A stretch of DNA of 6,804 nucleotides from Actinomycetes bacterium (GTDB taxonomy: Bacteria; Actinomycetota; Acidimicrobiia; Acidimicrobiales; Acidimicrobiaceae): NCBI GenBank assembly GCA_021844725.1, contig JAKBSX010000156.1, positions 1 through 6,804 on the forward strand. The letters run 5' to 3'. The translations under genes were made by a program, and so were the position numbers. The notes under the pieces are model-generated. The model made no database searches and was not told the DNA's origin. It worked only from the letters and a program-made list of their open reading frames with translations. Of this stretch, positions 1 to 6,804 are shown in pieces. The stretch's first letter is position 1; the number at the start of each line of letters is the position of its first letter.

Positions 1-19
1 ACGGAGTTTTGCTACCTGA
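1..19. repeat. Left arm of an exact 19-base inverted repeat
   Basis: The bases ACGGAGTTTTGCTACCTGA are the perfect reverse complement of 253-271. The match ends abruptly at base 20 and may continue past the left edge of the window. This arm contains the TAG that ends the nuclease-like ORF. The spacer between arms is 233 bases. Confidence 0.9.
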
Positions 20-464
20 CGTGCAATTCAAAGCCAACTCCAGGGAGTGTACTTCGAGTTCTCACGATATCTGACCTTTTGTTTCGCTCTTTAGCGATTT
101 TCAGAGCGATGATAACGGCGCGAATGCGACTTACTTCAAGATCATAAACAACCCGCTCAAGTGGGACTAATTGTTTCTCAATTGGTGACATACTCATAGT
201 TGTTTGAACTTCGTTAATCTTCTCGGCCCACCTTTTGTCAATTGCAGAATATTCAGGTAGCAAAACTCCGTGTCCGGCCTCTGATATCAACTGGTGAATC
301 ACAGTTCCCACTCTGGCTTTTGGGGCCATTGGTAATTGAGGATCCTTACCGCCACTTATCCACATTTCCCTGAGTGGGCATAATTTAATGTTGAGGAATT
401 TCGTTGGCGAAATGCTTGAGATTTGTTTAATACACTCTTCAGATAATCTTGTTGCTTTCTTCAC
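12..464 (-). CDS. N-terminal part of a RecB/Cas4-like PD-(D/E)XK nuclease, apparently truncated
   Basis: I start this ORF at GTG 464-462. It forms a GTGA overlap with the helicase TGA (463-461) and has AAAGGA 10 bases upstream. A TTG at 491 would add nine residues but has no well-spaced ribosome site. The 150-residue product opens with [19 protein letters not shown] (17-35), like the Ser-Pro-helix-CPxR opening of RecB-type nucleases (Cas4, AddB, PDDEXK_1), where the cysteine (here C29) may bind an iron-sulphur cluster. GTVIH (53-57) matches the family's Gly-x-x-x-His motif. A charged helical region follows and ends in GVGFELHVR. The catalytic Asp and the Glu-x-Lys pair normally come after this point, and the ORF ends at TAG 14-12 before any appear. 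As written the protein should not cut DNA. The TAG lies in a 19-base inverted copy of bases 253-271, so the end may be a sequence artefact. Assignment is by motif resemblance only; translation is probably coupled to the helicase. Confidence 0.72.
   Translation of the reverse strand: MKKATRLSEECIKQISSISPTKFLNIKLCPLREMWISGGKDPQLPMAPKARVGTVIHQLISEAGHGVLLPEYSAIDKRWAEKINEVQTTMSMSPIEKQLVPLERVVYDLEVSRIRAVIIALKIAKERNKRSDIVRTRSTLPGVGFELHVR
253..271. repeat. Right arm of an exact 19-base inverted repeat
   Basis: TCAGGTAGCAAAACTCCGT is the perfect reverse complement of 1-19. It lies inside the nuclease-like ORF, where the sense strand encodes HGVLLPE around residues 65-71. It looks like ordinary coding sequence here, so the copy at the window edge is the more suspect of the two. 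Confidence 0.9.
461..464 (-). other. GTGA stop/start overlap between helicase and nuclease-like gene
   Basis: Sense-strand GTGA contains the GTG start of the nuclease-like gene and the TGA stop of the helicase. A four-base overlap of this kind is a common sign of reinitiation by the same ribosome and supports a functional link between the two products. Confidence 0.7.
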
Positions 465-3400
465 AGCTGCCCAATCCTTTGGTAAGCCCAACTTTCTCGG
501 CGCATTAGATTGAAGGTATCAATTGTCTTTATAGGTCTGGCCTGATCCGCACTTGCAAACGCCTCCGCAAGCAAACCCACTTGTTGTCTGACATTCCAGA
601 TGGGATGAGTCACTATCACCTGCTTCCTACCTACCTCAAACCCGGGTAATGGACCAAAGTTCCTAGTTTTAGTAGAGGTGAAAGAGTTGCAAAAAGAATC
701 TCGCAGCAATAAAGCGGTGGACATCCAATCAGTTAATTCCGGGACTGAGAAATCCTGATCCAAACCGCATACAAAAGATTCGGAATTTAAGACTCGAAGC
801 AACGAAATACCTAGACGCCAATCAAGCAACCCATGGTATGTCATGTTTCTGTAATTTCTTAAGCAGTCATACCCCGAAGAATCGCACTGATCACGGTGGC
901 TCTGAGAAAAAAGATGACCTATGAAGGAAGTTGACGAAGCGTTTGAGTTGACACATTCTCGCAGTATGCTATCCCAGTGTTGGCCAACCCATTCAGTGAA
1001 ACCTGCACCGTTTGCGAGGTGATCGTTGACGACTATCTCCCCAGTTCTTTCAATCCCATTCAGGTCAACTTGCCTGACGTCGCTAATATCAAATTCGTCC
1101 GGATCTACATCAAGCATTTCAGCTGCCACGAACCGCATAATGAATGCTGCTGAGTAGTACGCCGCCTTGAGCCCCCCCGCTGACGCCGTAGGATCCAATG
1201 TTAATCCTCGAGGCACTGTGAAGGGCCTGATTCGCAGTACGTCTGTAGTTTTGGGTGCCACTATGGCAATCTGCTCATTAGATCCTATCTGGGTGAAAGT
1301 GAAAGCATTGCCAGAACCGTTTTGGTAACGTTCATCGATCCACTGGTTAATCAAAGTGAAGCCATTTCTTGATCTGGTTGTTCCAACAGCACCACGGAAT
1401 AGTAGCCCGGCTCGATTATTCACACGATACACCCTTCCATTCCTCGTTAAGGCTACCGCAGAATTAGTCTGATGTACAACAACCGGGGAGACTTGACCTG
1501 GCTCTGCTGCCGTAGTCACGCCAGTAGGAAGTAGCTCCAAGTCTTCAATAGCATCACTCCCCATACTAAGATCCGTTCTAAATGCAGCTGGCACAGTAAA
1601 CTGGAAAATTTTATATGCTGGGCTGCCGACAACACCCCCTCCGCAGTTCGGACAAAATGAGTCGGTCGGTTCTGTATCAGAGGTGATGGTATAGTGACAG
1701 TTTTCACAACGGCACATCCAACGCCTGGCTGACAAGGGATCGGTGTTCGAAGCATGCCAGCTGCCTCCCCAGTACCGAAGTTCCGAAGTAAAACCAACCG
1801 CTTCATGGACGCGTTTATCCTTTGTTCTTTGGCTCCCGGGGGCAAACTCTACAATGGCAAGGTCCAGATCACGATCGATTGTATTTGTTCTCTTGTCCTT
1901 CAAACCATGATACAGCAATCTTGTTCTGGAAGGCATACCATACATTGGAAGAACGGCGCCCTCAGCGAGTCGTTCAGCTAGCCCGTCACCCAACAATTCA
2001 GGATTCGTTGAGCAAGTTTCCACGTTTCCGTAGAGTTCTTGACGGGCAAAAATCTGTAACTCGACTGTGGACAGTCCTGAAGTAGTTCCTTCACACAGGG
2101 CACCGGCAATCTCTTCAATTTCGGTGGAAGTTGAGAGCCATTCTCTTACTGCATTTCTACGTGAGGTATCACTTTGCCAAGTATCAACCAGGCCAAACTC
2201 ACCATGGCTATCCGGCGGAGTTTGGCACTCATCCCAGCGAACGCCCGCGTGAATGAAGGCTCTGCGAAGCGCCTCTTTTGCCATCAGTCTCTTTGCAATT
2301 TCCGGTCTTGCAGTTGATAGGAAAGGTATCGGTGGAGGATCTCCTGTTATTCTATCCGGATGAGCGTAATAGAATTCATCGTGGCTCCTCCCTCTGCAGA
2401 CAGTAAGGACTATGGCGAACGCCTGGCCACGACGACCTGCTCTTCCCGCTCTCTGTTGGTAATTGAATCTCATAGGAGGCATGTTGCCCATAACAACCCC
2501 CTGTAAACTGCCGATGTCGATGCCAACTTCCATTGTAGTCGTAACGCTGAGCATATCAATCTCATCGACCCCTCTCACTATCGGGTGAGTAGAGTCGTTG
2601 GTAAGGTCAACAGTTATGTTACGAAATAGTCTCTGACGTTCTGGCTGATCATCGACCTGTGCAGTGAGCTCCTCACAATGGAGTCTGACTGGGCGTCTCA
2701 AATTCACCGCTTCTTGAGCATAATAGTTGTGTTCATGAAGTGTGTTACAAGAATTATCGGGTTCTATTCTCAATTGAGACAGACAGAAAGTGCTAGTACA
2801 AACTCCAGAATTGTGTAAGTGTGGTCTCTTACATTGCGGGCAAGTCCAAACAGGATCGGTAGGTAGGGCGATTCTGACCGAGAGACGTCTCGGGTTAAGG
2901 ACAAGCTTGGAATGGCCCCCTTCTACACAAATCGCATTCCACAGAGCCTCAAACAACAAGTTTTCATTTGCGCCATGTAATTTAGCACATTCTTTGATAT
3001 ACCTTCGAAGACGAGCGCTTGATGAATTCCAATCTATCCAATCAGGAACATAATAGGCATTTGGGTCTTCCACTTTGAACCGCCATAAATCGCCCATAAC
3101 TCTTATTGTTGCATCCAGAATATTACGGAAGACATCAGCTGAAAGACCGCACCCAGACGCAAGTCGGCTTACCGCACTTAACTCTAGATCTGATTTTGCA
3201 TAGCCAAGGCCAGCGGACTCGAATCCAAAGTATCCAGATGCAAATAGGACTTTACAAAGTTCATATTTCACCTTGTCACGGAGTTTTTCTCTGCCCCGAA
3301 TTCCATCAGGGGAGAGAGTGACATTCCAACCACCAATCTGTGAGGAGAAGTCAAACAGAGTGGTCCATTTCCTGAAGTCGCCATCGTACTTGATCTCTCG

Positions 3401-6235
3401 ATACAATATGTCTTGCCCCCCGGGATTCACACCAAGCCCCTTAAGGCGCTGTATGAGCAAACCTGTTCCAGTTCCATCGCCATCTCCGGACTCGAACAAC
3501 AAGCGCAGGGGTACTGTTCTTTCCCTCCCACAAGCTTCTATTCTTTCAATTTCGAATTTTGCAGACTCGACGCTCTGTGTGACTTGGCGAAGGAGAGCAG
3601 GGCTGAGATTGCCAGGTACCACGGCACTTGCTGTTTCAATCATGCTGGATAATTTAGACATTAACACCGGATTCGAGGTGGCGAGGTTGGCAGATTCCGC
3701 TGAGACTGGGTGACCAGAAGTGAGGAGATCGTGCAGAAGTTCTGGCTCAGTAACAGATACGGTCCGTAACTCGTCATAGATGGCGTCTCGCAGTAGATCA
3801 AGGTAGTGAGATCGCTCGATATCATTAGAGAGCCTAGCAGCATCTTCACGGCTATCTGAGAAAAGAACCAATTTCCTTGATCTTTCAGGTAAGCTTACAT
3901 AAAGCTCTTTCGAGAGCAATTGTGTTACTTTTGAAAAGCCAGTGCGGAATCCCCTGATCGGCGACCTTTTTTCCTTTCGACGGTAATCAACGGCGCATTG
4001 AGGGCAGATTGATGGCAAAGCACTGATTTTCTCTTCTTCACTCGACCTGACTACATACAAGAAACCAGGAATTTCACCATTCTCGGTCCCATTTCCAAAC
4101 TTGAGCTGACCAGAAGATGGATCCAAGACAGCGGTCGCCCACAAAGCTGGGGCACTGTCATGGTTGATTCGTGGCTGACTCCAGCTTGCGGCATCTGAAT
4201 CCAACCTAGAATTGCCGGACGGCCAGAATACAGCATATTCCAAGTATGTCCTGTGTTCCACAAACCTTGCGGCTTTCTTGTCTGGAATGCCCTCAATATC
4301 CGGATCAGTTGATAGCAGTTCTATCCCCATACCATTGGGAATTACAAGCTTGCTGCCACCTATGAGAATAGTACCGCATACCTCACAATACAGTAGTTCG
4401 AGGACTCTATGCGAACCATGTTTATTATCGCATAATATCCTCGAATCCTTAAACAGTTTGCCAACGGTTCTACCCCCCCTCATGTCATTTGAAGTGCACC
4501 CACAACCTGGAGATACACATGCCCACAAACCTTCAATGTTCTTGAAAAACCAATGGAATCTGAAGGAGGGCAAGTGGGACCTTTCCCCACAGATATCTCT
4601 CACAATAAAAAGCCCTTGCACGCCTTTGTCTCTCTCGGAGGGTGATGTCAACGGTCCGAAGATCCTTCTGCCTAAAGAGGACAAACTCGTAGCACGAGGT
4701 AATCTTGTTATCTCATCTTGGCAGGCAGCAACCATTCGTGAGCTTACCTGCAAGCCAAACGCTGGCGATTCAGTAAAATGTTCCAAAGTGTGGCTAGTTG
4801 ATTCTGCTTGATTCTTGAATGATGGACTGAGAATATCGATCACACCTTCTTCTGTAAGCTGCGAATTTGAGAGTTCAGCGATTTTAGCAAACGGTTCAAC
4901 TGGAAGAAAACTCTCTGTTACTTCAGTGGAACTGGCGACAAGATGTCCAGGGATTATCTGATCCTCTATCCAGGAGGTACCAAAAAATTCAGATAGGAAG
5001 TCAAGACTGTCCTCGCTATTTCGTTCGAGAGAGGCACTTGAGCCAAGTATTCTAAGTTTCGGACTAGTTGGGCTCAAGCCAAGTCGAAGGAGTAGAAGCC
5101 TTATAAGATAGGCAACTTCGGTCCCCGCTGTTCCTCTATACATGTGCAACTCATCAATAATCAGATGAAAAACACTGTTGTCTTCTTTTAGCCATTCTTT
5201 TGTCTTTTCGAATATAGGGTTGTCAGCATCTCTCATCAGCATGATACTGAGCATGCTGAAATTGGTGATGAGAATATCAGGAGGGTAGTCTTGCATATCC
5301 CATCTGGAGCGCATCTCTGCTCCATCAAGCCTAGGAAAGAAATAGGTAATATCGATGTCATTGTTCTCTCGAGCATAAGCATCAGCAGCTGCAGAGGCAT
5401 CATCATATTCTCTAAGCCTGTTCGTTAACTCTTCCACTTTCTTCCTGTTTGGCGAAATATGCCCCCGTGAGGTAGGAGGCTCGAATTCATGGCCAGCTAC
5501 CGGTGTATCCCCATTATACCTTCCGAAGTAGATTCTATTTCCATTCCTATTGGCACTAAACCACGATCTTGCTTCTTCGGAATCCAGAGCCCGTCGCAGC
5601 CGACTCAATTGGTCCTCCACAAGTGCATTCATGGGGTAGATTATCAGAGCTCTGACGGCAGGTTGTCGTTTCTCATGACCCCGTTGAGAAATGCGTAACG
5701 ATCGAGTCATGCGACGCCTTCCCCGAGAACCGTAAGTTGGCGTGCATTGATCGATCCAATCCTGATTACGCCACCAGTCATCTTGGTGATCTAGCTTTAC
5801 TCCCGGTGGGGGCCAACTGGCCGACTCCCTCGCAAGATATGCAAACAAAGGCAACAAGAACGCTTCTGTTTTACCTGAGCCTGTGCCAGCAGTAACAACG
5901 GTGTTCATTCCGGAAAGTGACTTCTCCAACATCTCAAGTTGATGCAAGTGGAGTTCGTAATCTCCCACAAGACCACACCCTACAAGTTTTTTGAAATCAG
6001 AAATCTCAGCATTTCCCCAACCTGATATTTCAGTAGGAGTAAGATCTTCGACTCTCTTGCCAGATGACACATATCGGGGCATAGGCTCTATCCACGGTTC
6101 TTGAGAAATTACCCCCTCATTTCTCAGCAGTCCCTCACGTTCTTCTTCTAAACCGGCGAATTTAGTAGCAAAAGCTGTTTTGATGTAATTGATGTAGCTC
6201 TCGCGTAACTTGCCATAGGCACCCATTACGTCCAT
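461..6235 (-). CDS. Giant DUF1998-type DEAD/DEAH superfamily 2 helicase, DruE-like (probable anti-phage defence)
   Basis: A predicted ATP-dependent nucleic-acid helicase or translocase of 1924 residues, cytoplasmic. Motifs in order: Q-motif-like LHLHQLEML (95-103); Walker [11 protein letters not shown] (115-124); motif Ia [12 protein letters not shown] (198-209); motif Ib [11 protein letters not shown] (319-329); Walker B DELH (361-364); motif III GSSASL (398-403); motif IV-like [15 protein letters not shown] (789-803); motif [18 protein letters not shown] (1232-1248); motif [14 protein letters not shown] (1260-1271). Candidate zinc sites: C573/C578/C580, C602, C617/C620 and C744/C747; C1132/C1135/C1146/C1151; C1508/C1510/C1513/C1528/C1531. 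The C-terminus resembles DUF1998: [18 protein letters not shown] (1691-1708), [10 protein letters not shown] (1737-1746), then C1784, C1791 and [14 protein letters not shown] (1800-1813). MrfA/YprA shares the helicase plus DUF1998 plan but is far smaller. The length fits DruE of Druantia; a DpdJ-like or unnamed relative is possible. The ATG at 6235 is preferred because GGGAG lies 9 bases upstream; ATG 6226 is the alternative. No frameshift or lost helicase motif is seen. Helicase call very sure; DruE assignment about 0.6. Confidence 0.96.
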   Translation of the reverse strand: MDVMGAYGKLRESYINYIKTAFATKFAGLEEEREGLLRNEGVISQEPWIEPMPRYVSSGKRVEDLTPTEISGWGNAEISDFKKLVGCGLVGDYELHLHQLEMLEKSLSGMNTVVTAGTGSGKTEAFLLPLFAYLARESASWPPPGVKLDHQDDWWRNQDWIDQCTPTYGSRGRRRMTRSLRISQRGHEKRQPAVRALIIYPMNALVEDQLSRLRRALDSEEARSWFSANRNGNRIYFGRYNGDTPVAGHEFEPPTSRGHISPNRKKVEELTNRLREYDDASAAADAYARENNDIDITYFFPRLDGAEMRSRWDMQDYPPDILITNFSMLSIMLMRDADNPIFEKTKEWLKEDNSVFHLIIDELHMYRGTAGTEVAYLIRLLLLRLGLSPTSPKLRILGSSASLERNSEDSLDFLSEFFGTSWIEDQIIPGHLVASSTEVTESFLPVEPFAKIAELSNSQLTEEGVIDILSPSFKNQAESTSHTLEHFTESPAFGLQVSSRMVAACQDEITRLPRATSLSSLGRRIFGPLTSPSERDKGVQGLFIVRDICGERSHLPSFRFHWFFKNIEGLWACVSPGCGCTSNDMRGGRTVGKLFKDSRILCDNKHGSHRVLELLYCEVCGTILIGGSKLVIPNGMGIELLSTDPDIEGIPDKKAARFVEHRTYLEYAVFWPSGNSRLDSDAASWSQPRINHDSAPALWATAVLDPSSGQLKFGNGTENGEIPGFLYVVRSSEEEKISALPSICPQCAVDYRRKEKRSPIRGFRTGFSKVTQLLSKELYVSLPERSRKLVLFSDSREDAARLSNDIERSHYLDLLRDAIYDELRTVSVTEPELLHDLLTSGHPVSAESANLATSNPVLMSKLSSMIETASAVVPGNLSPALLRQVTQSVESAKFEIERIEACGRERTVPLRLLFESGDGDGTGTGLLIQRLKGLGVNPGGQDILYREIKYDGDFRKWTTLFDFSSQIGGWNVTLSPDGIRGREKLRDKVKYELCKVLFASGYFGFESAGLGYAKSDLELSAVSRLASGCGLSADVFRNILDATIRVMGDLWRFKVEDPNAYYVPDWIDWNSSSARLRRYIKECAKLHGANENLLFEALWNAICVEGGHSKLVLNPRRLSVRIALPTDPVWTCPQCKRPHLHNSGVCTSTFCLSQLRIEPDNSCNTLHEHNYYAQEAVNLRRPVRLHCEELTAQVDDQPERQRLFRNITVDLTNDSTHPIVRGVDEIDMLSVTTTMEVGIDIGSLQGVVMGNMPPMRFNYQQRAGRAGRRGQAFAIVLTVCRGRSHDEFYYAHPDRITGDPPPIPFLSTARPEIAKRLMAKEALRRAFIHAGVRWDECQTPPDSHGEFGLVDTWQSDTSRRNAVREWLSTSTEIEEIAGALCEGTTSGLSTVELQIFARQELYGNVETCSTNPELLGDGLAERLAEGAVLPMYGMPSRTRLLYHGLKDKRTNTIDRDLDLAIVEFAPGSQRTKDKRVHEAVGFTSELRYWGGSWHASNTDPLSARRWMCRCENCHYTITSDTEPTDSFCPNCGGGVVGSPAYKIFQFTVPAAFRTDLSMGSDAIEDLELLPTGVTTAAEPGQVSPVVVHQTNSAVALTRNGRVYRVNNRAGLLFRGAVGTTRSRNGFTLINQWIDERYQNGSGNAFTFTQIGSNEQIAIVAPKTTDVLRIRPFTVPRGLTLDPTASAGGLKAAYYSAAFIMRFVAAEMLDVDPDEFDISDVRQVDLNGIERTGEIVVNDHLANGAGFTEWVGQHWDSILRECVNSNASSTSFIGHLFSQSHRDQCDSSGYDCLRNYRNMTYHGLLDWRLGISLLRVLNSESFVCGLDQDFSVPELTDWMSTALLLRDSFCNSFTSTKTRNFGPLPGFEVGRKQVIVTHPIWNVRQQVGLLAEAFASADQARPIKTIDTFNLMRRESWAYQRIGQL
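475..480 (-). promoter_or_regulatory. Ribosome binding site AAAGGA for the nuclease-like gene
   Basis: On the sense strand AAAGGA is followed by ten bases (TTGGGCAGCT) and then GTG at 464. It sits inside the last codons of the helicase and decides in favour of the GTG start rather than TTG 491, which lies upstream of the site. Confidence 0.55.
6224..6235 (-). other. Overlapping stop and start region between the upstream gene and the helicase
   Basis: The upstream TAA (6228-6226) shares a base with an in-frame helicase ATG (6226-6224), making TAATG, while the preferred ATG lies nine bases earlier (6235-6233). Both arrangements are typical of translational coupling, so the two proteins are probably produced from one message. 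Confidence 0.7.
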
Positions 6236-6804
6236 TCAAACACACTCCCACGCTTCTGACCCAATTTACCGGATACAATTCCAAAGACAGTCTTAGGAAT
6301 CATGCTGTAATAATCATACAATACAGAATTATCAGGATGCTTGCTTGAGTTGCGAATTTCGATTGCGGGAGCAATTCCAGAGCACAATGTCAAAACGCGT
6401 GAAAACAAGAGCGGCAAGCACCCTCTCGAAGGAATTGCTACCCTTTGAAGTGTCGCATTGTATTCAACGACTTGCCTACCTTCACTCGCGAATATGATGT
6501 ATCGCCCCCAGTCACGATCCACTTCTGCGTATCTTCCCCCATGATAAAGGCGATATCGCCATAACGAAGTTGCAGGATCTATGAATCTACTCAACCGTGT
6601 TTCCTCGCCTCGAGGGTGCCGTGAAAATGACAACGAATTCGGATCGAAATCTTCGCGTGGCCAGTTTAATGAGTCATCATGCAGCCAATTAAGGGACTCA
6701 ATATACTCTTGCAGAGAGCCGGCCCATTGTGCTATAGATATAGCCGGTGATCTAGAAAGATACGGCATTTCAAGAGAAGAAGCTATGGAATGGATTTCTT
6801 GAGA
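6226..6804 (-). CDS. C-terminal part of an unrecognised protein, gene upstream of the helicase (5' end outside window)
   Basis: The frame is open from the window edge (first complete codon at 6804-6802) to a TAA at 6228-6226, giving 192 visible residues. An internal ATG at 6768 exists, but the frame reads on upstream of it without a stop, so the true start most likely lies outside the window. I do not recognise the family. Visible features, numbered from the window edge: a helical, Trp-rich stretch (about 20-50), an aromatic and basic patch [11 protein letters not shown] (82-92), DRDWGRY (96-102), a hydrophobic segment [14 protein letters not shown] (130-143) and YDYYSMIP (163-170). There is no signal peptide, convincing membrane helix, nuclease or ATPase motif in this part. 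It overlaps the helicase start by 10 bases, so the two products are probably made together and may form a complex. By position it could be the partner of a Druantia-type helicase, such as DruH of type III, but I cannot show this from sequence. Confidence 0.85.
   Translation of the reverse strand, partial: SQEIHSIASSLEMPYLSRSPAISIAQWAGSLQEYIESLNWLHDDSLNWPREDFDPNSLSFSRHPRGEETRLSRFIDPATSLWRYRLYHGGRYAEVDRDWGRYIIFASEGRQVVEYNATLQRVAIPSRGCLPLLFSRVLTLCSGIAPAIEIRNSSKHPDNSVLYDYYSMIPKTVFGIVSGKLGQKRGSVFEWT
6245..6249 (-). promoter_or_regulatory. Ribosome binding site GGGAG for the helicase
   Basis: On the sense strand GGGAG is followed by nine bases (TGTGTTTGA) and then ATG at 6235. The spacing favours this ATG over the in-frame ATG three codons later (6226), which would be 18 bases away. 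The site lies inside the upstream coding region, as expected for overlapping operon genes. Confidence 0.65.

Noticed and set aside
464..491. TTG start at 491 for the nuclease-like gene
   Set aside because: It requires a longer overlap with the helicase and lacks a well-spaced ribosome site; the GTG at 464 has both AAAGGA and a GTGA overlap.
1172..1178. Run of seven C (G7 in the sense strand) inside the helicase, a possible frameshift or slippage site
   Set aside because: The frame continues through it into a good DUF1998-like region, so no frameshift is needed, and no stimulatory structure was evident.
3273..3713. 146-codon open frame on the plus strand, with others at 2790-3053 and 1754-2085
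   Set aside because: These are antisense shadows of the helicase, without domains and without ribosome sites that would outweigh the intact minus-strand frame.
4212..4811. 199-codon open frame on the plus strand
   Set aside because: It lies wholly inside the helicase gene on the opposite strand, has low-complexity Ser/Leu/Pro-rich content with no recognisable motif, and conflicts with strong helicase coding evidence.
461..6235. DISARM DrmA/DrmB assignment for the helicase
   Set aside because: In DISARM the helicase and DUF1998 are split between two proteins (DrmA and DrmB); here they are one 1924-residue chain, and no methyltransferase or phospholipase D gene is visible.
6581..6802. 73-codon plus-strand frame at the right edge
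   Set aside because: It is antisense to the partial upstream gene, whose frame is open to the window edge; no motif or supporting signal is seen.

Overview
The window is bacterial (or possibly archaeal) coding DNA with almost no spacer. All three genes run on the minus strand, each overlapping the next by a few bases, so they read as one polycistronic unit. Base composition looks balanced to slightly AT-rich by eye. GTG start use, Shine-Dalgarno-like sites and overlapping stop/start codons fit a prokaryote, but nothing allows a taxonomic assignment. No tRNA, rRNA, CRISPR array, insertion sequence, promoter or convincing terminator is visible.

In order of transcription (right to left): (1) 6804-6226, the C-terminal 192 codons of a gene that enters from outside the window; I do not recognise the family. 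(2) 6235-461, a giant 1924-residue superfamily 2 helicase. It has a complete set of DEAD/DEAH-type motifs (Walker [11 protein letters not shown], box II DELH, motif [14 protein letters not shown]), three cysteine-rich candidate zinc sites, two large insertions and a DUF1998-like C-terminus. This size and layout match the large DUF1998 helicases of anti-phage defence islands, best compared with DruE of Druantia. (3) 464-12, a 150-codon ORF resembling the helical N-terminal part of a RecB/Cas4/AddB-type PD-(D/E)XK nuclease. It stops before the catalytic core would be reached.

The likely picture is a helicase-centred defence module: a giant translocase, an unknown partner encoded upstream (a DruH-like role is possible but unproven) and a RecB-like nuclease downstream. 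Canonical Druantia is not defined by a RecB-like nuclease directly after druE, so this could be a variant or a related system.

The left edge needs care. Bases 1-19 are the exact reverse complement of bases 253-271, inside the same nuclease gene, and the TAG that ends the nuclease lies within that repeat. A fold-back or mis-joined sequence end is therefore as plausible as a real truncation.
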